This document shows positions 36,104-44,738 of a DNA stretch of 64,000 nucleotides, one piece after another. Positions within the stretch are counted from its first letter, which is position 1. Each line of letters begins with the position of its first letter. Source of the DNA: Cloacibacillus porcorum (GTDB lineage Bacteria > Synergistota > Synergistia > Synergistales > Synergistaceae); NCBI RefSeq assembly GCF_001701045.1, contig NZ_CP016757.1, positions 2,444,219-2,508,218 on the forward strand. The letters run 5' to 3'. The notes beneath the pieces were generated by a model that worked only from the letters and a program-made list of their open reading frames with translations, ran no database searches and was not told the DNA's origin. Position numbers and translations under genes: made by a program.

Positions 36104-38719
36104 ATGGCAAAAGAGAGAGCAAAGGAAGAGCGGATCGTCGACAGCGTTGAATCACTCAACGCAAGAATGGCCGAGGTACGCGAGGCACAGAGCAAGTTCG
36201 CCCTCTACACGCAGGAGCAGGTGGATAAGATTTTCCTCGCCGCGGCGATGGCCGCCAACAAGGCGCGCATCCCCCTCGCGAAGGCCGCCGTCGAAGAGAC
36301 CGGCATGGGCATCGTGGAGGATAAGGTGATCAAGAATCATTTCGCCTCCGAATACATCTATAACTATTATAAGGATGTAAAGACCTGCGGCGTCATCGAA
36401 GAGGACAAAGCCTTCGGCACGCAGAAGATCGCGGAGCCCGTCGGCGTCATCGCCGCGGTCATTCCGACGACGAACCCCACCTCGACGGCGATTTTCAAAT
36501 CGCTGCTCGCACTCAAAACGCGCAACGGCATCATCATCAGCCCCCATCCGAAGGCGAAAAACTCAACGATCCTCGCCGCCCGTACCGTGCTTGAGGCGGC
36601 GGTCGCCGCCGGCGCGCCGGAGAACATCATCGCCTGGATAGACATCCCCTCGCTTGAGATGACAAATACTGTCATGAGAGAGGCGGACCTCATTCTCGCG
36701 ACCGGCGGCCCCGGCATGGTCAAGGCCGCCTATTCAAGCGGCAAACCGGCGCTCGGAGTCGGCGCGGGCAACACCCCCGCGGTGATCGACGAAAGCGCCG
36801 ACATCCAGCTCGCGGTAAGCTCGATCATCCACTCCAAAACATTCGACAACGGCATGATCTGCGCCTCCGAGCAGTCGGTCATCGTCCTTGACAAAATATA
36901 TGACAGGGTAAAAAAAGAATTTGCCGACCGCGGCTGTTTCTTCCTCAACAAGCCGGAGACGGAGCAGGTACGCAAGACGATCATCGTCAACGGCGCGCTT
37001 AACGCGGCGATCGTCGGACAGAGCGCCTTTAAAATCGCCTCGCTCGCCGGCGTCAACGTGCCGGAAAAGACGAAGATACTCATCGGCGAGGTAGAGAGCG
37101 TCGACATCAGCGAAGAGTTCGCGCACGAAAAGCTCTCCCCCGTCCTCGCGATGTACCGGGCCGGCGACTTCAAAGAGGCCGTCTCCAAGGCGGAGCGCCT
37201 CGTCGCGGACGGCGGTTTCGGACACACCTCGTCGCTCTATCTGAACGCCGTGACGGAGCGTGAAAAGCTCGACTACTTCAAGGCCCGCATGAAGACTGGG
37301 CGCGTCCTCGTCAACACGCCATCCTCGCACGGCGGTATCGGCGACGTCTACAACTTCAAGACCACGCCCTCGCTGACGCTCGGCTGCGGCTCCTGGGGCG
37401 GCAATTCCGTCTCGGAGAACGTCGGCGTGAAGCACCTTCTCAACATAAAGACCGTGGCCGAAAGGAGAGAGAATATGCTCTGGTTCCGCGCTCCTCAGAA
37501 GTTATACATCAAGAAGGGCTGCCTGCCCGTAGCGCTGCGCGAGCTGAAGGAGGTCCTCGGCAAAAAGAGGGTCTTCGTCGTTACGGACAGCTTCCTCTAC
37601 AACAACGGATACACCAAGGCGATCACCGACCGCCTCGACGAAATGGGCATCACCCACACCACCTTCTTCAACGTCGCCCCCGACCCGACGCTCGCCTGCG
37701 CGCGCGAAGGCGCGGCGGCGATGCACGCCTTCGGCCCTGACTGCATAATCGCCCTCGGCGGCGGCTCCGCAATGGACGCCGGCAAGATCATGTGGGTCCT
37801 CTACGAGCACCCGGAGGCGGACTTCATGGATATGGCGATGCGCTTCATGGATATAAGGAAGCGCGCCTACACCTTCCCCAAGATGGGTGAAAAGGCCTAT
37901 TTCATCGCCGTACCGACCTCGGCGGGCACCGGCTCCGAGGCGACACCCTTCGCGGTCATCACCGACGAAAAGACGGGAGTTAAATATCCGCTCGCGGACT
38001 ATGAGCTGATGCCGAACATGGCGATCATCGACGCCGACATGATGATGAACGCCCCGAAGGGGCTGACGGCGGCCTCCGGGATCGACGCCGTGACACACGC
38101 GCTCGAGGCCTACGCCGCGATGCTCGCGACGGAATACACCGACGCGCTCGCGCTGCGCTCCCTGAAATCGATCTTCGAGTTCCTGCCGCGCGCCTATGAC
38201 GACGGCCCCAACGACCCCGTGGCGCGCGAAAAAATGGCGAACGCCGCGACAATGGCAGGCATGGCCTTCGCGAACGCCTTCCTCGGCGTCTGCCACTCGA
38301 TGGCCCATAAGCTCGGCGCCTTCCACCACCTGCCCCACGGTGTGGCGAACGCCCTTATGATAGAATATGTGCTGCGCTTCAACGCCGAAGAGGTCCCCTC
38401 GAAGATGGGCACCTTCCCGCAGTACGCCTACCCGCACACCCTCGCGCGCTACGCTGAGGTCGCCGACTACCTCGGCCTCAAGGGCAGGGACGACAGGGAG
38501 AAGCTTGAGAGCCTCATCGCCGCGGTGAACGGCCTTAAAGAGCGCGTCGGCATCAAAAAGACGATCAAGGATTACGGCATTGACGAAAAGGCATTCCTCG
38601 CCACGCTCGACGAGATGACGGAACAGGCCTTCGACGACCAGTGCACCGGCGCGAATCCGCGCTACCCGCTGCTCTCCGAGATAAAAGATATGTACCTCAA
38701 AGCCTACTACGGAAAATAG
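36104..38719 (+). CDS. adhE: Bifunctional acetaldehyde-CoA/alcohol dehydrogenase
   Basis: 871 residues, the standard AdhE length. N-terminal half is aldehyde dehydrogenase with the catalytic cysteine in DNGMICASEQSVIV; the C-terminal half is an iron-dependent alcohol dehydrogenase (FVVTDSFLYNNGYTKAI, IALGGGSAMDAGKIMW, GVCHSMAHKLGAFHHLPHGVANA, which holds the iron-binding histidines). Converts acetyl-CoA to ethanol with oxidation of two NADH and so balances redox in fermentation. Assembles as spirosomes in other bacteria. Start chosen at ATG 36104 with AGGAG upstream, not the TTG nine bases earlier. Followed within 16 bases by the kinase-like gene. Confidence 0.95.
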   Translation: MAKERAKEERIVDSVESLNARMAEVREAQSKFALYTQEQVDKIFLAAAMAANKARIPLAKAAVEETGMGIVEDKVIKNHFASEYIYNYYKDVKTCGVIEEDKAFGTQKIAEPVGVIAAVIPTTNPTSTAIFKSLLALKTRNGIIISPHPKAKNSTILAARTVLEAAVAAGAPENIIAWIDIPSLEMTNTVMREADLILATGGPGMVKAAYSSGKPALGVGAGNTPAVIDESADIQLAVSSIIHSKTFDNGMICASEQSVIVLDKIYDRVKKEFADRGCFFLNKPETEQVRKTIIVNGALNAAIVGQSAFKIASLAGVNVPEKTKILIGEVESVDISEEFAHEKLSPVLAMYRAGDFKEAVSKAERLVADGGFGHTSSLYLNAVTEREKLDYFKARMKTGRVLVNTPSSHGGIGDVYNFKTTPSLTLGCGSWGGNSVSENVGVKHLLNIKTVAERRENMLWFRAPQKLYIKKGCLPVALRELKEVLGKKRVFVVTDSFLYNNGYTKAITDRLDEMGITHTTFFNVAPDPTLACAREGAAAMHAFGPDCIIALGGGSAMDAGKIMWVLYEHPEADFMDMAMRFMDIRKRAYTFPKMGEKAYFIAVPTSAGTGSEATPFAVITDEKTGVKYPLADYELMPNMAIIDADMMMNAPKGLTAASGIDAVTHALEAYAAMLATEYTDALALRSLKSIFEFLPRAYDDGPNDPVAREKMANAATMAGMAFANAFLGVCHSMAHKLGAFHHLPHGVANALMIEYVLRFNAEEVPSKMGTFPQYAYPHTLARYAEVADYLGLKGRDDREKLESLIAAVNGLKERVGIKKTIKDYGIDEKAFLATLDEMTEQAFDDQCTGANPRYPLLSEIKDMYLKAYYGK

Positions 38720-38734
38720 GAGGAGGATACGAAG

Positions 38735-39484
38735 ATGAAACTTGAAAAGATCATTGCGGTACGCACCTCAAAGACCGTCTTTCGCGACGGGGACAAGTGT
38801 ATAAAACTCTTCGACCAGGACCATTCCAAGGCGAAGATACTCTCCGAGGCGGCGACGCACGCCAAGGTCGAAGAGAGCGGCCTTAATGTGCCGAAAGTGC
38901 TCGAAGTGACAAAGGCCGAGGGCAAGTGGGCGATCGTCTACGAATTCATCTCCGGCAAGACCCTTGACCGGCTCGCCGGCGAGGCTCCCGAGAAAGCGGA
39001 CGAATACATGGAGCGTTTCGTAGAGGCGCAGCTCAAAATAAACGCCGCCAAGGCGCACAGCCTTGAAAAGCTCAAGGACCGCCTCGCCGAGAGCCTCTTC
39101 GCGGCGGACCTTCCCTCCGCGACGCTCTACGAACTCCACATGCGCCTCGAGTCGCTGCCCGTGGGAGACCGTATCTGCCACGGAGACTTCGCGCCCAGCA
39201 ACCTGATCGTCAACGGCGAGGACGAAGATTATATCGTGGACTGGTCGCACGCGGCGCAGGGCGTCCCCGCGGCTGACGCGGCGCGCACCTACCTTCTCTT
39301 CTGGCTCGCCGGAGAGATCGACGGCGCGGACAGATACCTCAGCCTCTACTGCGAAAAGAGCGGTATCGCCAAGGCGGAGATACAGAAGTGGATACCGCTG
39401 CGCGCCGCCGAAAGGCTCGCGCAGGGCAAGGCGGAAGAGCGCGAATTTCTGCTCTACTGGGTCAACGTTGTAGATTACGAATAA
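38735..39484 (+). CDS. APH/choline kinase-like phosphotransferase
   Basis: 249 residues of the aminoglycoside/choline kinase fold. Catalytic loop ICHGDFAPSNLIVNG and metal site YIVDWSHAAQG are present; an ATP-binding lysine may be in KCIKLFD. The N-terminal glycine loop is poorly conserved. Members phosphorylate choline, aminoglycosides, homoserine or sugars, and fine specificity cannot be read here. It lies 16 bases after adhE and 21 bases before the [2Fe-2S] gene, so it appears to be in the adhE operon, an uncommon partner. Confidence 0.82.
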   Translation: MKLEKIIAVRTSKTVFRDGDKCIKLFDQDHSKAKILSEAATHAKVEESGLNVPKVLEVTKAEGKWAIVYEFISGKTLDRLAGEAPEKADEYMERFVEAQLKINAAKAHSLEKLKDRLAESLFAADLPSATLYELHMRLESLPVGDRICHGDFAPSNLIVNGEDEDYIVDWSHAAQGVPAADAARTYLLFWLAGEIDGADRYLSLYCEKSGIAKAEIQKWIPLRAAERLAQGKAEEREFLLYWVNVVDYE

Positions 39485-39505
39485 CAAAAGGCAGGTAATA
39501 TAGAG

Positions 39506-39751
39506 ATGATAAAGATCAAAGTCTGCATCGGCAGCGCATGTCACGTAAAGGGTTCACGCCAGGTCGTCGAGGGGCTGCAGTTCCAGATCGCGGAACATTC
39601 GCTCAAAGATAAGATCAATCTCGGCGGCGTATTCTGCATGGGACGGTGCCAGGAGGGCGTCTGCGTTACCGTGGACGACAAGTTCTACTCCGTCGCGCCG
39701 CAGGACGTCGCCTCATTCTTTGAAAAAGAGGTCCTGCCCCTCGTGAAATAA
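39506..39751 (+). CDS. Thioredoxin-like [2Fe-2S] ferredoxin (NuoE-type)
   Basis: 81 residues. Two cysteine pairs, CIGSACHVKGS near the start and CMGRCQEGVCV at about 44-54, match the thioredoxin-like [2Fe-2S] ferredoxin fold of NuoE/HndA. The protein lacks the longer N-terminal helices of true NuoE, so it is a stand-alone electron carrier domain. It is the last gene after adhE and the kinase, closed by a strong terminator. No NADH dehydrogenase or hydrogenase subunits are nearby; partner unknown. Confidence 0.85.
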   Translation: MIKIKVCIGSACHVKGSRQVVEGLQFQIAEHSLKDKINLGGVFCMGRCQEGVCVTVDDKFYSVAPQDVASFFEKEVLPLVK

Positions 39752-39774
39752 ATCGATACTCACGTCACAACACC

Positions 39775-39804
39775 GCCCGCCGGCTGTCAGCCGGCGGGCT
39801 TTTT
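39775..39804 (+). terminator. Intrinsic terminator of the adhE gene group
   Basis: Perfect stem GCCCGCCGGC/GCCGGCGGGC with TGTCA loop and TTTTT. Confidence 0.9.
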
Positions 39805-39944
39805 GCCGTCCGCGGCCCGGTATACGGCGGTATTTTGACCTTCCAGACGGAGCATACCGTTCAGTATTCCATTAAAAGCTCTGGCGCTCATACCGCCTGT
39901 TGGAACAACTAAACAAACACCTCGGTAAAAATCAGCAAAAATAT

Positions 39945-40209
39945 AAATTACGATTTAGCTTCGATGAGGAAAACTGTAAATTGCGATTTAACAAAGATTT
40001 TGGCTCCCTCTCTGAGGGAGCTGTCCCGTAGGGACTGAGGGAGAGTTGACCTTAGGTTCTCCCGCGGCTTTTGCCGCAGGCTCTGTTTGGCGCGGTTCTT
40101 GCGCCAAACAGAGCAACACTCCCTCAGTCTCGGCGGAAAAACATCGCCGAGCCAGCTCCCTCTGAGAGGGCGCCTTTAAGGGCAAAGTCAAAAGCTAAAT
40201 CGCTATTTA
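39945..40209. repeat. Dispersed palindromic repeat, copy B (MITE-like)
   Basis: Second copy of the element at 2118-2458. The core spans 39978-40209 between AAATTGCGATTTAAC and GCTAAATCGCTATTTA. Stems are conserved with compensating changes: the A-T pair at 2300/2320 of copy A is T-A at 40087/40107 here. The tail (39945-39977) is on the opposite side from copy A, as its reverse complement. Core orientation is the same in both copies. Located between the adhE-group terminator and the CofE-like gene. Confidence 0.75.
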
Positions 40210-40343
40210 AGTTTTAGCCTGCCGCCTCTGATATTTATTGATGCGTTTGCCATGATTTGTGTAATTATGTATTTCACAAAATCATGTTTAAGATGATACA
40301 ATAGGGTGTTATTAAAAATACTTTTGCAGAGGGGTACGATCTA

Positions 40344-41525
40344 ATGCGTTATGTTGGAACCGTTTCAAGGGGGATACGCCTCCCGGTCGTCACCAGGGGC
40401 GCCGATATTGTAAAGATCATATCCGACAGCATAATCAATGCGGCGGAATCGGAAAGAGATAAATTCGAGATGAGGGACCACGATATCGTCGGCGTTACGG
40501 AGTCGCTCGTGGCGCGTTCACAGGGTAACTATGTGACGCTGGAGGACATTTCAAACGACGTCGCGAAGAAGTTCCCAGCGGGGGACGTCGCGGTAATCTG
40601 CCCGATACTCTCGCGCAACCGCTTCCACCAGCTGCTCCGCGGCATGGTGAAGGGGATAAAGGGGCATGTACACGTCATCCTCACCTATCCTTCGGACGAG
40701 GTCGGCAACCAGATCATCGAGCCGATGAACTATTACCTTAACAGCGCGAAGCTCTCCGGCGAATGTTTTGACGAAAAAGAGTACTACGAGATATTCGGAG
40801 AATACAAACATCCCTTCACGGGCGTCGATTATGTACAGCTCTACAAGAGCATCGACCCCGGGCGCGTCAGCGTACATTTCTCAAACAACCCGCTCTCGGC
40901 GCTCAAGTTCGCGAAACAGGTGATCGTCGCCAGCATCCACACCCGCCAGATCCACCGCGACATTCTTGAAAAGGGCGGCGCGGAGAGGGTCGTTACAATG
41001 GACCAGATATGCAGCGAACCGGCGCGTCCAGGCGCGGGCTACAACGAAGATTACGGTCTCCTGGGCTCCAATTACACTAACGACGAGTCCGTCAAGCTCT
41101 TCCCGCGCGACTGCGGCGAGTTCGTCAACAAACTCCAGGCGGAGCTTAAAGAGCGCACGGGGAAGGAGATCGAGGTGCTCGTCTACGGCGACGGCGCCTT
41201 CAAAGACCCCGTCTGCGGCATCTGGGAGCTTGCGGACCCCGTGGTCTCCCCCGGTTACACGGAAGGGCTCAACGGTATGCCGAAGGAGATAAAATTCAAA
41301 TACGTCGCTGACAACGCCGGTGAAAAGGATCCCACGGCGGCGGTCGAAGAGGCGATCCGCGCGAAGAACCGCCTCGACAAGTTCGGCCACTCGACGCTCG
41401 GCACGACGCCGCGCCGTCTCACGGACCTCGTAGGCTCGCTCTGCGACCTCACCTCGGGTTCAGGCGATAAGGGTACGCCCGTCATCTACATCCAGGGCTA
41501 CTTCGACAACTACCTCGATGACTGA
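40344..41525 (+). CDS. F420-0:gamma-glutamyl ligase (CofE)-like protein
   Basis: 393 residues. The start (VSRGIRLPVVTRGADIVKIISDSI) and the segment VGVTESLVARSQGNYVTLEDI match the CofE/FbiB family, which adds glutamate to coenzyme F420-0 in archaea and actinobacteria. The C-terminal half (EVLVYGDGAFKDPVCGIWELADPV) also fits. No other F420 genes are visible, so a different acceptor is plausible; many anaerobic bacteria carry such a homologue. The gene overlaps the acyl-ACP thioesterase gene by eight bases, hinting at a shared pathway. A CofE role is not proven here. Confidence 0.7.
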   Translation: MRYVGTVSRGIRLPVVTRGADIVKIISDSIINAAESERDKFEMRDHDIVGVTESLVARSQGNYVTLEDISNDVAKKFPAGDVAVICPILSRNRFHQLLRGMVKGIKGHVHVILTYPSDEVGNQIIEPMNYYLNSAKLSGECFDEKEYYEIFGEYKHPFTGVDYVQLYKSIDPGRVSVHFSNNPLSALKFAKQVIVASIHTRQIHRDILEKGGAERVVTMDQICSEPARPGAGYNEDYGLLGSNYTNDESVKLFPRDCGEFVNKLQAELKERTGKEIEVLVYGDGAFKDPVCGIWELADPVVSPGYTEGLNGMPKEIKFKYVADNAGEKDPTAAVEEAIRAKNRLDKFGHSTLGTTPRRLTDLVGSLCDLTSGSGDKGTPVIYIQGYFDNYLDD

Positions 41526-42252
41526 GTTAGAAAACGTCCTTCCGTTCAGCGGCATCGACCCGCGCGGGCGCGTAAAATTCTCCGTGCTGCTGGAGATGTT
41601 CCAGCAGATGGCCGACGCAGACGCCTCGAAGTACGGCCTCTCCGTACGCCAGACGCTGGAGCACGATATCACCTGGGTGCTGCGCAAATACCGCATAGAC
41701 CTTGAAAAGTACCCTACCAAGGAGAGCGGAAAGATCATTATCAAGACCTACGCCGAACCGTTCAGGAACCTTTTTTCGCTGCGAAGCTTCAAACTATGGG
41801 ACGCGCACGGGGAATTTCTCGGCTCCGCCTATACATGGTGGGTGCTCCTTGACTTCATCAAACAGCGCCCGATACGTCTGGACAAGTGCGAGCTGATGAA
41901 CGCCTTCATGGAGCAGATAACCGACGAGCTGCCGACCGACGTGAAGATACCGGCGGTGACGGCTCCTACAATGGAGGAGCCTTGGAAGGTGCGCTGGCAG
42001 GATCTCGACGTCAACGACCACACAAACCACGCCGTCTACTTCAACTGGGCGCTCGACACAGTGCCCGACGAAGTTCCCGACAGTATGGCGCCGGTCTTTG
42101 TCGAGGGAGAATTTCTCCACCCCATCCCGCGCACAAGGGTGCGCTGCCTCACGCAGGAACTTCCCTGCGAAGAGGGACGGGGCTTCCTCCACTCGCTGCG
42201 CCACCAGGAGGACGACACGGAATACGCGAAGCTCTCCTCAAAATGGCGCTGA
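41518..42252 (+). CDS. Acyl-ACP thioesterase family protein
   Basis: 244 residues with two hot-dog halves, as in FatA/B-type acyl-ACP thioesterases. Motifs: MFQQMADADASKYG, DITWVLRKYRIDLEKYP, and VRWQDLDVNDHTNHAVYFNWALD, which carries the catalytic Asp-Asn-His region. Releases free fatty acid from acyl carrier protein in the cytoplasm. Its ATG overlaps the end of the CofE-like gene; a terminator follows at 42265. Confidence 0.88.
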   Translation: MTELENVLPFSGIDPRGRVKFSVLLEMFQQMADADASKYGLSVRQTLEHDITWVLRKYRIDLEKYPTKESGKIIIKTYAEPFRNLFSLRSFKLWDAHGEFLGSAYTWWVLLDFIKQRPIRLDKCELMNAFMEQITDELPTDVKIPAVTAPTMEEPWKVRWQDLDVNDHTNHAVYFNWALDTVPDEVPDSMAPVFVEGEFLHPIPRTRVRCLTQELPCEEGRGFLHSLRHQEDDTEYAKLSSKWR

Positions 42253-42264
42253 TACGCAGCTCTT

Positions 42265-42294
42265 GCCGTCCCCGCGAACCGCGGGGGCGTTTTT
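42265..42294 (+). terminator. Intrinsic terminator after acyl-ACP thioesterase
   Basis: Stem CGTCCCCGCG/CGCGGGGGCG with AAC loop and TTTTT. Confidence 0.85.
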
Positions 42295-42354
42295 GTATTT
42301 TCGACGTGCCGCGCCTTCATTTATCGTAATGGGAGAATAACCTGCAAATAACAA

Positions 42355-42402
42355 TTTACACCGCTTATGCACTTTGATATAATCTATTCAATCGGTTGCA
42401 CA
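42355..42402 (+). promoter_or_regulatory. Promoter and LacI-type operator of the peptide transporter regulator
   Basis: TTTACA (42355-42360), 17-base spacer and TATAAT (42378-42383) form a near-consensus sigma-70 promoter. Immediately downstream CAATCGGTTG (42389-42398) sits in a GalR/LacI-like palindrome (consensus TGCAACCGGTTGCA). It overlaps the expected transcription start, so the adjacent regulator probably represses itself and perhaps the transporter. Confidence 0.65.
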
Positions 42403-42414
42403 AGAGGTGTTCCC

Positions 42415-43002
42415 ATGAAAGTTACCATGCAGGATGTCGCGAATCAGGCGGGTGTGGACAAGGCCACCGTGAGCCGCGTACTCCGCGGCGACCACCGGAT
42501 ATCGGAAAAGACAAAGATAAAGGTGATGGAGAGCGTACGCGCCCTCAATTATAAACTGGACCGCAACGCAAGGAACCTATCCACAAACACCAGCGGCCTT
42601 ATCGGGGTGGTGATGCGCGACCTCAACAGGCCGTGGCTCGGAGCCTTTCTCGCCGGCATTGACCGTGCCTTCGCGAACTCGGAATATGAAATACTGCTAA
42701 AGTGCACAGAGGGCAACGCGATGCGCGCCCGGCGCGAGCTAAGTACCCTTGACGGACGGCATGCGGAGGGCTTAATCTGGTGCGATGCGGAGAATTTTCC
42801 GTCTGAGCTGCGTACACCGGCGGTCTGCCTCGGCTTTACGGCGCCCGGAGCTTACTCAGTGACGATGGAGAACGCGGAGGACGCGCCCACCTTTGAGACC
42901 GGCGTGCTCGTCGGCAGGATGATGCTCAAGATAGTCGCCGGCAAGCCCCTTCCCGGCAGGGAGATAAGGGTCATGCGTCCATTGGAACAGACAGCGGATT
43001 AA
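42415..43002 (+). CDS. Shortened LacI-family regulator
   Basis: 195 residues against about 330 in the family. The helix-turn-helix and hinge are complete (MKVTMQDVANQAGVDKATVSRVLRG, then NARNLS). The effector domain starts normally (GLIGVVMRDLNRPWLGAFLAGI), runs to VCLGFTAPGAY and then jumps to the family's final segment (ETGVLVGRMMLKIVAGKPLPG). About 130 internal residues, including most of the second lobe, are missing. It may bind DNA without a classic ligand site. Start at ATG 42415, with AGAGGTG upstream, close to its own operator. Precedes the five-gene peptide transporter by 47 bases. Confidence 0.8.
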   Translation: MKVTMQDVANQAGVDKATVSRVLRGDHRISEKTKIKVMESVRALNYKLDRNARNLSTNTSGLIGVVMRDLNRPWLGAFLAGIDRAFANSEYEILLKCTEGNAMRARRELSTLDGRHAEGLIWCDAENFPSELRTPAVCLGFTAPGAYSVTMENAEDAPTFETGVLVGRMMLKIVAGKPLPGREIRVMRPLEQTAD

Positions 43003-43049
43003 CGGAAGCAGCGCCGGTTTATGCCGTTACCGCCGATTACAGGGAGGTC

Positions 43050-44738
43050 GTGGCAACGACATTGAACGGAATTAAAAAAATTTTATGCTCTTTAGCTCTA
43101 TTGGCGTTATTGGCCGCTCCGAGGGCCGCAAGCGCCGATGAGAGGATAGATATAGACAAGATACGCGGGCCGAAGATAGAGGAGCTTGCGATGTTGATCA
43201 TCTCCAACCCCGACGCGCAGATAATGGCCGCCGAGGCCGGGGAGCTCGACATCGTGAGCGATATCGCCCGCCCCTCGGACATCGACCGTCTCAGCGCCAA
43301 TAAAAATTTGCAAATGTCCCTCGCGCGCGGCATGCACGCCTTCTTTTTGCTGCTCAACAACCGCGCCGCGCCCTGGGATGATAAGGATGTGCGCCGCGCC
43401 GCCGCGATGGCGATCGACCGCGGCAGCATCGTCCGCATGATATTCTCCGGTTACTGCGAACCGATAAATTCCTGGCTTCCCCCCGTATCGCCGTGGGCGC
43501 TGGCCAACAGCACGGAGGATATTTACAATCCCGCCGCGGCAAAGGAGCTGCTGAAGAAAAAAGGGTACAGCTGGGATCTCGCGGGGATGCTTGTCGCCCC
43601 CGACGGTAAAAGGCTGCCCACAATGAAGCTGCTGACGCCGCTCGCGCGCGTCGCGCCGACGACGGCGGAGCTTGCGGAGCTGATCGCCGATTCGCTGAAG
43701 GCGGTGGGCTTCCCAGCCGAGGTGGACCCGATAGATTTTTCCACGATGATTGCGCGGCTCGACCGCAAGGATTATTCTCTGGCGGTGCTGGCCTGGAGCA
43801 TGGGGCGCAATCCCGATTCTCTCTATTCCTTCTATCACAGCGATATGGATGTCGAGGGCGGCTACAATATGACCGGCATCAGGGACGCGAGGCTCGACAA
43901 GGCCCTCGCAGAGCTGCGCTACGCGCCGGACCGCGCCGCCGCCGAGAGAGCCTCGGATGAGGCGCAGCGCCTGCTGCTGGAGCTGATGCCCTCGGTGCCG
44001 ATCTACAGCCGCATCTCGGTGGCGGCGATCTCCGGCAAATGGAAGAATATCTTCACCACGGACAAGATGACGGCGGACAATATGTGGACGCTGCTCACGG
44101 CGGAGCCGAAGGACGGCAAAATGCGCCCCCTGACGATGCTGCTGCCGGAGGAGCCGCGCAACCTCAACCCCTTCACCGCCTCCTCGGCCTATTCGTGGCA
44201 GGTGCTCGGCATGATATACGAGTCGATGCTCTCCACGGATCCATACACGCTTGAGAATATGCCGGGACTCGCCGCCTCGTGGGATATCCGCACGGCGGGA
44301 GAGGGCAAATCGCGCCACACGGAGCTTATCTTCAGGATCAGGCGCGGCCTTCGCTGGAACGACGGCAGCCCGCTGACGGCGCGCGATATAAAGGCCAGCA
44401 TCGACTTCATCCATAAGAATAAGATACCGCGCTTCTTTGACTCGGTAAAAAACATCAGAAGCGTCGAGACGCCGGACGACTACACGCTGCGCGTCGTAAT
44501 GGATGGCGTCAGCTACTGGTATCTTGACAACGTCGCGGGCATTCCGGTGATCCCGCAAAAGGTCGTCGCCAATATCAAAGACTGGCAGAGCTGGGACCCC
44601 CTCAGCACGAAAAACGCCGGCGGCCCGCGCGGCCTTGTGGGAAGCGGCCCGTTCATGCTCAAAAGTTATAAGCCGGGAGAATATGTGATGATGAAGAGGA
44701 ATCCCCATTACCGGCTGCTGGGAGGCGGGGCAAGATGA
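43050..44738 (+). CDS. Circularly permuted peptide-type solute-binding protein (SBP family 5)
   Basis: 562 residues. A signal peptide (LCSLALLALLAAPRAASA) is followed by the segment that is normally C-terminal: residues about 39-352 contain IISNPDAQIMAAEAGELDIV, FFLLLNNRAAPWDDKDVRRAAAMAIDR, YNPAAAKELLKKKGYS and ELMPSVPIYSR. Then residues about 358-556 contain the segment that is normally N-terminal: LTMLLPEEPRNLNPFTASSA, LENMPGLAASWDI, FRIRRGLRWNDGSPLTARDI and GSGPFMLKSYKPGEYVMMKR, ending NPHYRLLG. In ordinary DppA/OppA proteins NPHYRLLG would lead straight into the GPKIEEL found here at residue 40, so the chain is cut at that point and the old ends are joined by EPKDGK. Periplasmic peptide capture is inferred. 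The start is GTG 43050 (AGGGAGG two bases away) or TTG 43062. Its stop overlaps the first permease start. Confidence 0.88.
   Translation: MATTLNGIKKILCSLALLALLAAPRAASADERIDIDKIRGPKIEELAMLIISNPDAQIMAAEAGELDIVSDIARPSDIDRLSANKNLQMSLARGMHAFFLLLNNRAAPWDDKDVRRAAAMAIDRGSIVRMIFSGYCEPINSWLPPVSPWALANSTEDIYNPAAAKELLKKKGYSWDLAGMLVAPDGKRLPTMKLLTPLARVAPTTAELAELIADSLKAVGFPAEVDPIDFSTMIARLDRKDYSLAVLAWSMGRNPDSLYSFYHSDMDVEGGYNMTGIRDARLDKALAELRYAPDRAAAERASDEAQRLLLELMPSVPIYSRISVAAISGKWKNIFTTDKMTADNMWTLLTAEPKDGKMRPLTMLLPEEPRNLNPFTASSAYSWQVLGMIYESMLSTDPYTLENMPGLAASWDIRTAGEGKSRHTELIFRIRRGLRWNDGSPLTARDIKASIDFIHKNKIPRFFDSVKNIRSVETPDDYTLRVVMDGVSYWYLDNVAGIPVIPQKVVANIKDWQSWDPLSTKNAGGPRGLVGSGPFMLKSYKPGEYVMMKRNPHYRLLGGGAR

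Noticed and set aside
37502-38437. 311-codon open frame opposite adhE
   Set aside because: Same kind of antisense shadow, no ribosome site and low-complexity composition.
43107-44708. 533-codon open frame opposite the binding protein gene
   Set aside because: Arg/His-rich composition and no family resemblance; a shadow of the GC-rich gene on the + strand.
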